The notes beneath the pieces were generated by a model. That model was given only the letters and a program-made list of their open reading frames with translations, did no database searches and was not told where the DNA came from. Positions 43,187 to 51,898 of a DNA stretch of 64,000 bases are shown here, one piece after another. The position numbers and the translations under genes were made by a program. The stretch comes from an uncultured Bacteroidota bacterium (GTDB lineage Bacteria; Bacteroidota; Bacteroidia; B-17B0; Aurantibacillaceae). The stretch's first letter is position 1. Every line of letters begins with the position of its first letter. Location: contig CALMVZ010000011.1 of assembly GCA_937873155.1 (NCBI GenBank), positions 310,001-374,000 on the forward strand, read 5' to 3'.

Positions 43187-43792
43187 ATGCAATTAACGAA
43201 CAGAAGCAAAGTAGTATCGAATAAGGAGCAAAGCTTTATGGAAAGCCTTTACCTTCCTGCTATTGCAAAAGGCATGGCTATTACATTTAGTCACTTGTTT
43301 AAAAGAACTCCAACCGTAAAATATCCTGAACAAAAACGGCCGCGCGCCGCTGTATACCGCGGACAACACGTCTTAAAACGTGACGAGAACGGAGCAGAAC
43401 GTTGTACGGCTTGCGGATTATGTGCTGTTGCTTGTCCTGCAGAAGCTATTACGATGGAAAGTGCAGAACGCAAAAAAGGAGAAGAAGGATTATACAGGGA
43501 AGAAAAATACGCCAAGATCTACGAAATAAACATGTTGCGCTGTATATTTTGCGGATTATGTGAAGAGGCTTGTCCGAAAGAGGCTATCTTTTTAACTGAC
43601 AGAATTGTGGATACAGAATTTGAGCGTGATGATTTTGTTTACGGTAAAGATAAATTAGTTGAAAAAGTAACTGAGCGAATTGATGTGAGTAAGCGTCAAA
43701 CTCTAGAAGTTGCTGAATTCAAAAAGAAACCAGGGCTTAAACACAACGAATTATTCGAAGGAAAATCATTAGGAAAAGGTAAAAAGCATTAA
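43187..43792 (+). CDS. nuoI: NADH-quinone oxidoreductase subunit I
   Basis: A 201-residue subunit with clusters N6a and N6b. The two eight-Cys ferredoxin motifs are CTACGLCAVACPAEAI and CIFCGLCEEACPKEAI, each followed by a family-typical segment (ESAERKKGEEGLYREEKYAKIYEI; FLTDRIV). It starts with an N-terminal amphipathic helix that lies on the membrane arm. The C-terminus is a lysine-rich tail. Confidence 0.97.
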   Translation: MQLTNRSKVVSNKEQSFMESLYLPAIAKGMAITFSHLFKRTPTVKYPEQKRPRAAVYRGQHVLKRDENGAERCTACGLCAVACPAEAITMESAERKKGEEGLYREEKYAKIYEINMLRCIFCGLCEEACPKEAIFLTDRIVDTEFERDDFVYGKDKLVEKVTERIDVSKRQTLEVAEFKKKPGLKHNELFEGKSLGKGKKH

Positions 43793-43800
43793 ATAGATTT

Positions 43801-44313
43801 ATGTTAGGATATACAATTACACAATGGCTTTTCGGGATTCTTTCTTTCCTGGCCATTATGTTTGCTTTAATGGTAGTGTTCAGCCGTAATCCGGTTAGCA
43901 GCGTTTTGTATTTAGTATTAACCTTCTTCTGTATTGCAGGACATTATTTATTATTGAACGCGCAGTTCTTAGCAGTTGTACATATTGTTGTATATGCAGG
44001 CGCCATTATGGTTCTTTTCCTCTTCGTTATAATGTTAATGAATTTGAATGAGGACACAGAACCTCAACGTACCTGGTTAAGTAAAATTATCGCCGCTATA
44101 GCGGGCGGTATGTTGTTATTTGTAATGGTTGGCTCTTTAAAAGGTGCAGGCGAATTAGGATTGGCGCAATACGGGCATTCACAAATAGGCCTTGTAAAGA
44201 ATTTAGGAACGGTTTTATTCAAAGAGTTTTTATTTCCTTTTGAGATCGCGTCTATATTGTTGCTTGCGGCTTTAGTTGGAGCTATTATGATAGGAAAGAA
44301 AGAAATTAAATAG
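43801..44313 (+). CDS. nuoJ: NADH-quinone oxidoreductase subunit J
   Basis: A 170-residue membrane subunit with five hydrophobic helices. The conserved segment RNPVSSVLYLVLTFFCIAGHYLLLNAQFLAVVHIVVYAGAIMVLFLFVIMLMN, which includes the pi-bulge helix, is intact. It starts eight bases after nuoI, and nuoK begins four bases after its stop. Confidence 0.96.
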   Translation: MLGYTITQWLFGILSFLAIMFALMVVFSRNPVSSVLYLVLTFFCIAGHYLLLNAQFLAVVHIVVYAGAIMVLFLFVIMLMNLNEDTEPQRTWLSKIIAAIAGGMLLFVMVGSLKGAGELGLAQYGHSQIGLVKNLGTVLFKEFLFPFEIASILLLAALVGAIMIGKKEIK

Positions 44314-44317
44314 ATTT

Positions 44318-44629
44318 ATGCTGAACGGAATTTCCATTAACTATTACTTACTGCTGAGTGCGGTATTGTTTATTATCGGTGCGGTTGGTGTTATGGCGCG
44401 CCGTAATTCAATTATCATTTTCATGTGCATTGAGTTAATGCTTAATGCGGTTAATTTATTACTGGTTGCATTCTCGACCCTACACAACGATGCGGCCGGA
44501 CAAGTATTTGTGTTCTTTATTATGGCCGTGGCTGCCGCTGAAGTTGCTGTGGGGCTTGCTATTTTAAGTATGATCTACAGGAATGTAAAAAATATTGATA
44601 CAGACGTACTGACCAACTTAAAGAATTAA
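44318..44629 (+). CDS. nuoK: NADH-quinone oxidoreductase subunit K
   Basis: A 103-residue membrane subunit with three helices. The conserved glutamate segments (IIFMCIELMLNAVNLLLVAF and AVAAAEVAVGLAILSMIYRN) needed for proton transfer are present. Length is typical. nuoL follows after nine bases. Confidence 0.97.
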   Translation: MLNGISINYYLLLSAVLFIIGAVGVMARRNSIIIFMCIELMLNAVNLLLVAFSTLHNDAAGQVFVFFIMAVAAAEVAVGLAILSMIYRNVKNIDTDVLTNLKN

Positions 44630-44638
44630 AAATATTAT

Positions 44639-46525
44639 ATGATCAAATTAATTGCATTAGTTCCTTTATTTCCTTTGATCGGCTTTTTGATCAATGGGTT
44701 TTTCGGGAAGAAAATGAGCAAAGGCTTATCGGGTGGAATTGCCTGCGTGAGCGTTCTGGGTTCTTTTATTATTTCTGTCCTGGCATTTGTTGAATTACAT
44801 CATTCCGCAAATAAATCCCATGTTATTAATTTATTCACCTGGATCAGCGCTGATACATTAAAGATCAATTTTGATTTCTTATACGACCCACTCTCTTCTT
44901 TATTCTTATTGATCATTACCGGTATCGGTTTCTTAATTCATGTTTACTCTACCGGATATATGCATGATGACGCGGGCTTCTCGCGTTTTTTCACTTATTT
45001 AAACCTATTCGTGTTCTTCATGTTGTTACTTGTAATGGGAAACAACTACCTGATCATGTTTGTTGGTTGGGAGGGCGTTGGCTTATGTTCTTATTTATTG
45101 ATCGGTTTCTGGTTTAAAAACCAAGCATACAACGATGCGGCAAGAAAAGCATTTGTGATGAACCGTATTGGTGATTTAGGTTTCTTATTAGGCATCATTT
45201 TAATTTTCGTTACGTACGGATCCATTTCTTATGGTGATGTGTTTGCTAAAGCAGGAGTAAGCAGTGAATCGGTTGTGACTTGTATTGCTCTTTTATTATT
45301 TATTGGTGCAATGGGTAAATCGGCGCAAATTCCATTATACACCTGGTTGCCTGATGCGATGGCAGGACCAACTCCTGTATCTGCATTGATTCACGCTGCA
45401 ACGATGGTGACTGCCGGTATTTATATGGTTGTGCGCTCGAATGTATTCTATTCTATTTCTGAAGTTGCTGCTGAAACAGTTGCGATCGTTGGAATTGCAA
45501 CAGCATTATTCGCAGCAACAATTGGATTATTACAAAACGATATCAAAAAAATTCTTGCCTACTCTACAGTATCACAATTAGGGTTGATGTTCTTAGGATT
45601 AGGCGTTGGCGCTTACAGTTCTTCTGTATTCCACGTAACAACGCACGCATTCTTTAAAGCGTTGTTATTCTTAGGCGCGGGTTCTGTTATTCACGCGATG
45701 GGCGGAGAACAAGATGTAAGAAAAATGGGTGGTTTGAAAGGAAAAATAAAAATCACTTATATCACCATGTTATTAGGAACGATTGCGATCAGTGGCATTC
45801 CACCTTTCTCCGGTTTCTTTAGTAAAGATGAGATCCTTGCTCATGTTTACGAACACAGCAAAGTTCTTTGGGTGTTAGGAATGATCGCTTCTATGTTAAC
45901 CGCTTTCTATATGTTCCGTTTATTATTCCTTACCTTCTTCGGCAAATTCCGCGGCACTCACGAACAAGAACATCATTTACACGAATCGCCAAAAAGTATG
46001 ACAGTTCCTTTAATGGTGCTTGCTGCATTATCTGTTATTGGCGGTGTACTAGGCTTACCTGAATTCTGGCATCAAACCAATTGGATAGGAGAACATTTGA
46101 GTCCGCTTATCTTACACAAAAATCCTACAACATTAAGTCACGAAACCGAATGGACGCTAATGGGCATTGCGGTTCTTTCGGCTTGTGCTGTAATTTACTT
46201 CGCGCATTCAATGTTCATCACCAATGGTGTTCTTCCCGTTAACAGTGAAGACAAATTAAAACCTTGGCAAAAATTGGTTGCGAATAAATATTATGTGGAC
46301 GAACTTTATGACAATCTTATCAGAAAGCCTCTGGATCTTATTTCTGTTGCGTTCTATAAATTCTTAGACCTACAAGTAATTGACGGTATCGTTAACGGGG
46401 TTGGAAGCGCTGTGACAGGAACAGGAAGTTTAGTGCGCCGTTTGCAAACAGGAAATATTGGGTTTTACATTGTGAGCATGGTATTAGGTGTTGTATTGAT
46501 CTTATTATTCACATTTATTATATAA
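44639..46525 (+). CDS. nuoL: NADH-quinone oxidoreductase subunit L (antiporter-like)
   Basis: A 628-residue distal proton-pumping subunit with about 16 helices. Core motifs: NNYLIMFVGWEGVGLCSYLLIGFWF, PLYTWLPDAMAGPTPVSALIHAATMVTAGIYMVVR, STVSQLGLMFLGLG, HAFFKALLFLGAGSVIHAM. The C-terminal part contains the lateral helix region characteristic of NuoL. Family length and order are normal. Confidence 0.97.
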   Translation: MIKLIALVPLFPLIGFLINGFFGKKMSKGLSGGIACVSVLGSFIISVLAFVELHHSANKSHVINLFTWISADTLKINFDFLYDPLSSLFLLIITGIGFLIHVYSTGYMHDDAGFSRFFTYLNLFVFFMLLLVMGNNYLIMFVGWEGVGLCSYLLIGFWFKNQAYNDAARKAFVMNRIGDLGFLLGIILIFVTYGSISYGDVFAKAGVSSESVVTCIALLLFIGAMGKSAQIPLYTWLPDAMAGPTPVSALIHAATMVTAGIYMVVRSNVFYSISEVAAETVAIVGIATALFAATIGLLQNDIKKILAYSTVSQLGLMFLGLGVGAYSSSVFHVTTHAFFKALLFLGAGSVIHAMGGEQDVRKMGGLKGKIKITYITMLLGTIAISGIPPFSGFFSKDEILAHVYEHSKVLWVLGMIASMLTAFYMFRLLFLTFFGKFRGTHEQEHHLHESPKSMTVPLMVLAALSVIGGVLGLPEFWHQTNWIGEHLSPLILHKNPTTLSHETEWTLMGIAVLSACAVIYFAHSMFITNGVLPVNSEDKLKPWQKLVANKYYVDELYDNLIRKPLDLISVAFYKFLDLQVIDGIVNGVGSAVTGTGSLVRRLQTGNIGFYIVSMVLGVVLILLFTFII

Positions 46526-46537
46526 GTATAAAAAGAT

Positions 46538-48004
46538 ATGTTAACCGGATTATTAATTGTTATACCTCTTGTTGCTTCGCTTCTTGTCTTTTTATTGAAG
46601 GGAAAAGCAGCGCGTTCGTTAGCTCTTGGAGCGGCGCTTGCTGAGCTTGCCTTTTCAATTGGTGTTTACTTTCACTTTATTAATCACCCCGGCGATACTC
46701 ACGCTTTGTCGTTGAATTGTTCCTGGATAAAATCAATGGGCATTCATTTTGCGGTTGGATTAGATGGGATTGGTTTATTATTAGTTCTCTTAACTACCTT
46801 CTTAGTTCCTCTTATTATTCTTTCAGCTTTCCGATATGACTACGATAAACCAAATGCATTCTACGGTTTGATCCTGTTAATGCAAATGGCTTTGATCGGC
46901 GTGTTCACGGCAAACGACGGGTTTTTATTTTATGTGTTCTGGGAGTTAGCGCTCATTCCCATTTATTTCATTTGTTTATTGTGGGGTGGTGAGAACCGAG
47001 CAAAGATCACTTTCAAGTTTTTCGTTTATACTTTATTCGGATCACTATTCATGCTGATCGGTTTAATTTATTTATACAACCACACCGGATTTGGCAGTGG
47101 CATCAAATCGTGGGCGATCAATGATCTTTATACAGCGGGAAGAAGTTTAACGGTTGATCAGCAAAGCGCGGTGTTCTGGATGATCTTCTTAGCATTCGCA
47201 ATTAAAATGCCCGTTTTCCCTTTACACACATGGCAGCCGGATACTTATGTTGTTGCGCCTACACAAGGGACAATGTTATTGTCAGGCATCATGTTAAAGA
47301 TGGGAACCTTTGGTGTGATCAAATGGTTATTGCCTGTTGTTCCTTTAGCTTTAGAGAAATGGGGCGGTACCGCAATTCTTCTTTCATCAATAGGAATTGT
47401 TTATGCTTCTTGTATCGCTATCGTACAAAAAGATTATAAACGGTTGATCGCCTACTCTTCTATCGCGCACGTTGGATTAATTTCTGCGGGTATTTTATCA
47501 GCGAACCAACAAGGTGTACAGGGCGCAGTAATTCAAATGTTAAGTCATGGCGTGAATGTTGTTGGTTTATTTTTGATCGCTGATATTTTATTCCGTCATA
47601 CCGGAACACGTAATATCGATAGCTTGGGCGGCATCAGAAACATGAACGGACAATTTTCTGTTCTGTTTTTAATAATTTTATTAGGATCTGTTGCTCTTCC
47701 TTTAACCAATGGTTTCATTGGTGAATTCTTGTTAATTAATGGCGTTTACCAATACAGCGCGGGCATTGCGGCGTTTGGCGGATTAAGCGTGATCCTCGGT
47801 GCGGTTTATATGTTGCGCTCTTATCAAAAAATTATGTTAGGCGAAAAACCAAATAACGCAATGGAGTTTGGTTCATTAGCATCAAGCGATAAAATTGTTT
47901 TAATTACTATTTGCGTTGTGATCATAGCTTTCGGTGTTTATCCAAAACCATTAAATGATCTAGCTGAACCTGCTGTAAAAGCATTATTAAGTAATTTGAA
48001 GTGA
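46538..48004 (+). CDS. nuoM: NADH-quinone oxidoreductase subunit M (antiporter-like)
   Basis: A 488-residue proton-pumping membrane subunit. Motifs: GLDGIGLLLVLLTTFLVPLIIL, FYVFWELALIPIYFICLLWGGENR, MPVFPLHTWQPDTYVVAPTQGTMLLSGIMLKMGTFGV, YSSIAHVGLISAGI, QMLSHGVNVVGLFLIADILFRHTGTRNI. It ends at 48004, three bases before the left inverted repeat of the four-helix element. Confidence 0.97.
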   Translation: MLTGLLIVIPLVASLLVFLLKGKAARSLALGAALAELAFSIGVYFHFINHPGDTHALSLNCSWIKSMGIHFAVGLDGIGLLLVLLTTFLVPLIILSAFRYDYDKPNAFYGLILLMQMALIGVFTANDGFLFYVFWELALIPIYFICLLWGGENRAKITFKFFVYTLFGSLFMLIGLIYLYNHTGFGSGIKSWAINDLYTAGRSLTVDQQSAVFWMIFLAFAIKMPVFPLHTWQPDTYVVAPTQGTMLLSGIMLKMGTFGVIKWLLPVVPLALEKWGGTAILLSSIGIVYASCIAIVQKDYKRLIAYSSIAHVGLISAGILSANQQGVQGAVIQMLSHGVNVVGLFLIADILFRHTGTRNIDSLGGIRNMNGQFSVLFLIILLGSVALPLTNGFIGEFLLINGVYQYSAGIAAFGGLSVILGAVYMLRSYQKIMLGEKPNNAMEFGSLASSDKIVLITICVVIIAFGVYPKPLNDLAEPAVKALLSNLK

Positions 48005-48007
48005 AAT

Positions 48008-48439
48008 GATTTACAATTTAGTAAGTGACAATTTACAATTGGAAGATGAAAATTAGTGCTGATATATTGAAGAAAAGAACTTTTGACTTTGCTTTAACAA
48101 CATTAAGAACAGTGTATAAATTAAACAAATCTGCATCAAATGAGGTTATGGGAAGGCAACTAATTCGTTCTGCGACCTCTGTTGGGGCAAATTATAGGGC
48201 CGCATGTAAAGCTAAGTCAACTGCTGATTTCATTAATAAACTTAAAATAGTTGAAGAGGAGTCTGATGAATCTGTCTATTGGTTGGAATTAATAAAAGCT
48301 TATAATGAAATTGAACAGCCGAATTTTGAATTGGTTTTAAAAGAGGCTAAGGAGCTGGAAAAAATATTCGCTGCTTCTGCAATAACAGCAAAAAATAATT
48401 TCAAAAAATCGTAAATCGTAAATAAAAAAATTGTAAATC
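48008..48439. mobile_element. Putative insertion element: four-helix-bundle gene with 33-bp inverted repeats
   Basis: Left arm 48008-48040 and right arm 48407-48439 are inverted repeats with 26 of 33 matching positions. The outer 12 bp (GATTTACAATTT) are perfect, a 9-base middle matches at 4, and the inner 12 (CAATTTACAATT versus CGATTTACGATT) match at 10, with equal spacing in both arms. The element fills the nuoM-nuoN gap, leaving 3 and 4 bases at its ends; removing it would leave a gap of about 7 bases, as between the other nuo genes. I see no clear target duplication. In RNA it would fold as a stem enclosing the gene, as in 23S rRNA intervening sequences that encode the same protein family. 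Confidence 0.6.
48046..48414 (+). CDS. Four-helix bundle protein (23S rRNA intervening-sequence / S23 family)
   Basis: A 122-residue all-helical protein. FDFALTTLRTVYKL, MGRQLIRSATSVGANYRAACKAKSTADFINKLKIVEEESDESVYWLELI is the family pattern (R-T-x-x-F-A, Q-L-x-R-S-x-T-S-x-G-A-N-Y, S-x-x-D-F-x-x-K-L, E-E-x-x-E-x-x-Y-W-L). ATG 48046 is chosen over GTG 48025, which lies in the left inverted repeat; the stop codon lies in the right repeat. Relatives are encoded in intervening sequences of 23S rRNA genes and as free-standing genes, and the fold is shared with the Avd accessory protein of diversity-generating retroelements. Function unknown. It has no role in complex I that I know of. Confidence 0.85.
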   Translation: MKISADILKKRTFDFALTTLRTVYKLNKSASNEVMGRQLIRSATSVGANYRAACKAKSTADFINKLKIVEEESDESVYWLELIKAYNEIEQPNFELVLKEAKELEKIFAASAITAKNNFKKS

Positions 48440-48443
48440 TTAG

Positions 48444-49838
48444 ATGAAAGGACTTTTAATTATAAGTGGATTGGGGATTTTGGCAATGCTTGCTGAGATC
48501 TTCAAATTCAAAAAAATAATTTTTCCATTAGTGCTGCTTGGCGTGTTAGGTGCTTATGTAGCTAATTTCATGGAATGGAATACACCGTTAAGTATTTCAT
48601 CATTCGACAACATGATCGCGTTCGATAAAGTGGCTTTAGCGTTCAGTGGCGTTATCCTGGCAACCATTTTCTTCTGGTTCATTATGGCCAACGACTATTT
48701 CGAGAACAATTCGAACATGATCGATCACATTACTTTAGTGTTATTTGCTGTTGTCGGCGCGTTAATGCTGACGGCTTTCAAGAACATGACGACTTTGTTT
48801 TTGGGTATTGAGATCATGAGTATTCCGCTTTATGTTTTAGCTGCAAGTAAAAAGAAAGACATTAATTCTAATGAAGCCGGGTTCAAATACCTGATCATGG
48901 GTTCTTTTGCAAGCGCCTTCTTATTGTTTGGTATCGCATTGATTTATGGCGCAACAGGAAGTTTTGACCTTATGCAGATCCGCGCATTTATTTCTGCGCA
49001 CTCTGCCGGTACAATGCCGTTGTTCTTTTATGCAGGCGTTGTCATGTTATTGATCGCTATGTTATTCAAAGTATCAGCCGCTCCCTTCCATTTCTGGGCA
49101 CCGGATGTTTATCAGGGTTCCCCCACAGTAATTACAGCATTAATGAGCACTGTTGTAAAAACCGCTGCGTTCGCTGCTATTTTACGTTTATTCCTTGTTG
49201 GCTTCGGTGGTGTTACAGAAGTGTGGACGATGATCTTAGTTTCTGTAATTGCATTATCGTTAGTAATTGCAAACTTCAGCGCAGCCGCGCAAAGCAATGT
49301 AAAACGAATGCTTGCGTATTCAAGTATCAGCCACGCAGCGTTTATGTTAATGGTTGTCCTTGCTAATTTACGCAGCAACGCAACGCTTGGCGCTTTATTA
49401 TATTATTCATTAGCCTACTCTATTGGCTCAATTGCGGCTTTCGGTGTTTTATATAACGTAACCAAAAAAGGTGATGAAAGTTTTGAAGCATTTAACGGTT
49501 TAGCAAAACGTAATCCTTTAATTGCGGCCTGTATGACGGTGGCTATGTTGTCGCTTGCAGGAATTCCAATAACAGCAGGTTTCTTCGCTAAATATTTTGT
49601 GTTGATCACAATGATCGGTACGGCTTACAAATGGTTGATCATTTTAGCCATTCTTACTTCGGCTATTGGCGTTTATTATTATTTCAAAGTGATTATTGCC
49701 ATGTATTTTAAGCCTCCTGTTGAAACAGAAGAGGTTCCTGTTGAGCTATCACAAAAAATGGTGATAATTCTTACAACAATCATAACGCTTGCATTAGGTG
49801 TTGTTCCCGGGTTTGTAGCTGAGATGTTTTCGTTTTAA
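48444..49838 (+). CDS. nuoN: NADH-quinone oxidoreductase subunit N (antiporter-like)
   Basis: A 464-residue proton-pumping subunit, last gene of the operon. Motifs: TLFLGIEIMSIPLYVLAA, SNEAGFKYLIMGSFASAFLLFGIALIYG, AAPFHFWAPDVYQGSPTVITALMSTVVKTAAF, LAYSSISHAAFMLMVVLAN, LAGIPITAGFFAKYFV. The length is at the lower end of the family. Its ATG is 4 bases after the right arm of the four-helix element. Confidence 0.97.
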   Translation: MKGLLIISGLGILAMLAEIFKFKKIIFPLVLLGVLGAYVANFMEWNTPLSISSFDNMIAFDKVALAFSGVILATIFFWFIMANDYFENNSNMIDHITLVLFAVVGALMLTAFKNMTTLFLGIEIMSIPLYVLAASKKKDINSNEAGFKYLIMGSFASAFLLFGIALIYGATGSFDLMQIRAFISAHSAGTMPLFFYAGVVMLLIAMLFKVSAAPFHFWAPDVYQGSPTVITALMSTVVKTAAFAAILRLFLVGFGGVTEVWTMILVSVIALSLVIANFSAAAQSNVKRMLAYSSISHAAFMLMVVLANLRSNATLGALLYYSLAYSIGSIAAFGVLYNVTKKGDESFEAFNGLAKRNPLIAACMTVAMLSLAGIPITAGFFAKYFVLITMIGTAYKWLIILAILTSAIGVYYYFKVIIAMYFKPPVETEEVPVELSQKMVIILTTIITLALGVVPGFVAEMFSF

Positions 49839-49887
49839 TCGGGCTCTTTCTTGTTGCCAATAAGTCGTCCGTAAAGGAATCCACAGA

Positions 49888-50907
49888 TCAATTGTCTTTT
49901 ACAAATTTTATAATTTGTTTTTCTTTTGTTCCTGACAGGTTTATTTCTGCGAAATAAATTCCTGCGCTTAGATCGGCAATATTTAAATTTTTGAATTCCT
50001 TTTCTTCTGTTCGTACTGTTTGCCCGATAGAATTTCTAATGAACACTTTCGTTGTTTTGTAAGGCGAATAATTTAAAACTGATATTACTGTGTTCGACGG
50101 ATTCGGAAATATCCCTATACTTCCTTTGATCGAATTTTCTTTTATACCGGTTGTAATAGAGCATAGGTTAATTCCATTCGCTATAGTTTGCAGCGAATCT
50201 ATCGGTTCAATAAACGAATTCGTTGGGGTGCGGACCCCAATGCTAATATATGGATTTCCATAAGCGTCACTTGGTTTAGAAACTTTTAAGAAAGCGAATA
50301 ACGAAGATGAATTATTCGGCGCGCATCTTGTATCCGCCCCCACCATTTTTGCGCCTTGTAATGCAGCCATTAATTTACAGGCCAGGGTTCCGTTGGTTCT
50401 CTTGAATTTTGATTCCATTGAATCTAATACAACTTGTCCTAATAAAATATTTCCCTGTATACAGTAATTCTTTCCTGCCACATGGCTTTTATAGTTCATA
50501 CAATTAGTGCCTGTATACGCTGCGGTTTGTGCCGACCCGCTAACAATAGCCGCAACGCCATATTGTCTGACGTGCGGATTGCTCCCCACATCATTAGCCT
50601 GCAGCCACGAAGTTATTTGTGAAGGAGTGTCGCCTAAGTTCATCCTGTTTCTTGCGTTGGTTTGATTGGCGGCCAAATACGCGGCCTGTGTATTGATCGC
50701 GCCTTTCCCCGGAATGAGGTCGCCTAAAAAAGACGGGTCCAAAATTCCAAATGCTATCAAGTCAACGCATGATGCGCCGGCGCTGCCTACCTCCCCTGTT
50801 ATTGTATCAACGCCTACAATAGAAAAGGTGTCCTGCGCCATTCCGCTGCGTTTATCAAAGAATAATAACGAGACAATAGTTACATAAAAGAATAAATGTT
50901 TTTTCAT
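49888..50907 (-). CDS. Secreted DUF1028 (Ntn-hydrolase-like) protein with T9SS sorting domain
   Basis: A 339-residue secreted protein. After a signal peptide (HLFFYVTIVSLLFFDKRSGMAQ) comes a DUF1028 domain (about 26-250: TFSIVGVDTITGEVGSAGASC, GLGDLIPGKGAINTQAAY-like IPGKGAINTQAAYLAANQTNA, CIQGNILLGQVVLDSMESKF, GAKMVGADTRCAPNNSSSLFAFL), whose fold is that of N-terminal-nucleophile hydrolases, function unknown. The C-terminus (GIFPNPSNTVISVLNYSPYKTT ... IADLSAGIYFAEI) is a type-A T9SS sorting domain. It is convergent to nuoN and has its own promoter. Confidence 0.88.
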   Translation of the reverse strand: MKKHLFFYVTIVSLLFFDKRSGMAQDTFSIVGVDTITGEVGSAGASCVDLIAFGILDPSFLGDLIPGKGAINTQAAYLAANQTNARNRMNLGDTPSQITSWLQANDVGSNPHVRQYGVAAIVSGSAQTAAYTGTNCMNYKSHVAGKNYCIQGNILLGQVVLDSMESKFKRTNGTLACKLMAALQGAKMVGADTRCAPNNSSSLFAFLKVSKPSDAYGNPYISIGVRTPTNSFIEPIDSLQTIANGINLCSITTGIKENSIKGSIGIFPNPSNTVISVLNYSPYKTTKVFIRNSIGQTVRTEEKEFKNLNIADLSAGIYFAEINLSGTKEKQIIKFVKDN

Positions 50908-50926
50908 GATCTGCTGTTTATACTAC

Positions 50927-50956
50927 TAAAGGTATAAAAATTACGCTAAAATCCAA
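50927..50956 (-). promoter_or_regulatory. Promoter of the DUF1028 gene
   Basis: On the minus strand TTG (50956-50954), 19 bp, then TACCTTTA (50934-50927), close to the TAnnTTTG element apart from the last base, 19 bases before the ATG at 50907. Confidence 0.5.
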
Positions 50957-50994
50957 GTGTAACAAAACCCTCGTTTTTTCGTTATCTTTAAACT

Positions 50995-51849
50995 ATGTTT
51001 AAGCGGGTTGTTGTTGCGCTTTATTTTTTAAGTGTTGCTTGTTTCTCTCAGAAGAAAGCCGACACCCTGCGCTTATACTTTGCAATTAATGAAATAGTAT
51101 CCCCAACTAATTTTTCCCGCGTCGATTCTGCAGTTAATGCTTTGAATAAAAATGTTGATGTCGCCGTTTTTGGTTTTGCAGACTTCCTGAGTAATGACGA
51201 CTATAATTTAAAGCTTTCTCAAAAGCGTGCAGATGCTATTAAGGCGCGTATTTTATCAAAGAAGTCTTCTTATATCAATGTTTACGTTTGTGAAGGAAAA
51301 GGGGAAAAACTTTCCAGGGATACTTTTTCTCCTGACGGAGAGCCAAAGTTGCGCCGTGTTGATGTTTATTTTGAACCTGTCGTAACCCTGAATGTTGCGG
51401 AGTCCTTTTTAGAAACGCCCAAGGACTCGGTTGCGATAGAGCCAAAATCAACCAATAAAAAGAGTATTGAAGAACTTGACAAAGGCGAATCTATGTCGGT
51501 GGAGGGATTAAGTTTTGTTCCCGGAAGACATTTGATCTTAAAATCTGCTGTTCCGGTGTTGCAAAAGTTATTAAAGGCCTTAACGGATAATCCGAATCTT
51601 AAAATTGAAATCCAGGGACACGTTTGCTGTACTAATGGCGCCGATGGCCTGGATTATGATACACAGGAAAGGAATTTATCGGAAGCCCGGGCTAAAGCGA
51701 TCTATGATTACCTGGTATCAAAAGGGATCAGCGCAGGCCGATTAAGTTATAAGGGCTTCGGCCACTCCAGGCCAAAAGAGATCATAGAAGATACGCCTGA
51801 AAAAGAACAGGCCAACCGAAGAGTTGAGATCATGATATTGGAAAAGTGA
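50995..51849 (+). CDS. OmpA-family protein (DUF-like N-terminus)
   Basis: A 284-residue exported protein. The signal peptide (VVVALYFLSVACFSQ) is followed by a first, OmpA-like small domain (LYFAINEIVSPTNFSRVDSAVNALNKNVDVAVFGFADFLSNDDYNLKLSQKRADAIKARIL) and a second, classical OmpA domain (LKIEIQGHVCCTNGADGLDYDTQERNLSEARAKAIYDYLVSKGISAGRLSYKGFGHSRPKEI ... NRRVEIMIL). Both halves show the S-x-x-R-A-x-A-[VI] helix, so it may be a tandem. It probably binds peptidoglycan. The barrel-like gene follows 49 bp downstream and may be co-transcribed. Confidence 0.87.
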   Translation: MFKRVVVALYFLSVACFSQKKADTLRLYFAINEIVSPTNFSRVDSAVNALNKNVDVAVFGFADFLSNDDYNLKLSQKRADAIKARILSKKSSYINVYVCEGKGEKLSRDTFSPDGEPKLRRVDVYFEPVVTLNVAESFLETPKDSVAIEPKSTNKKSIEELDKGESMSVEGLSFVPGRHLILKSAVPVLQKLLKALTDNPNLKIEIQGHVCCTNGADGLDYDTQERNLSEARAKAIYDYLVSKGISAGRLSYKGFGHSRPKEIIEDTPEKEQANRRVEIMILEK

Positions 51850-51898
51850 TCTTCTAAAGATTTGTTCCTGATACCAATTTTTCTATATTTGGTATAAC

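Noticed and set aside
48046-48414. Diversity-generating retroelement accessory protein (Avd)
   Set aside because: The fold is shared, but no reverse transcriptase, template repeat or variable repeat is in the window; the sequence fits the IVS/S23 subgroup better.
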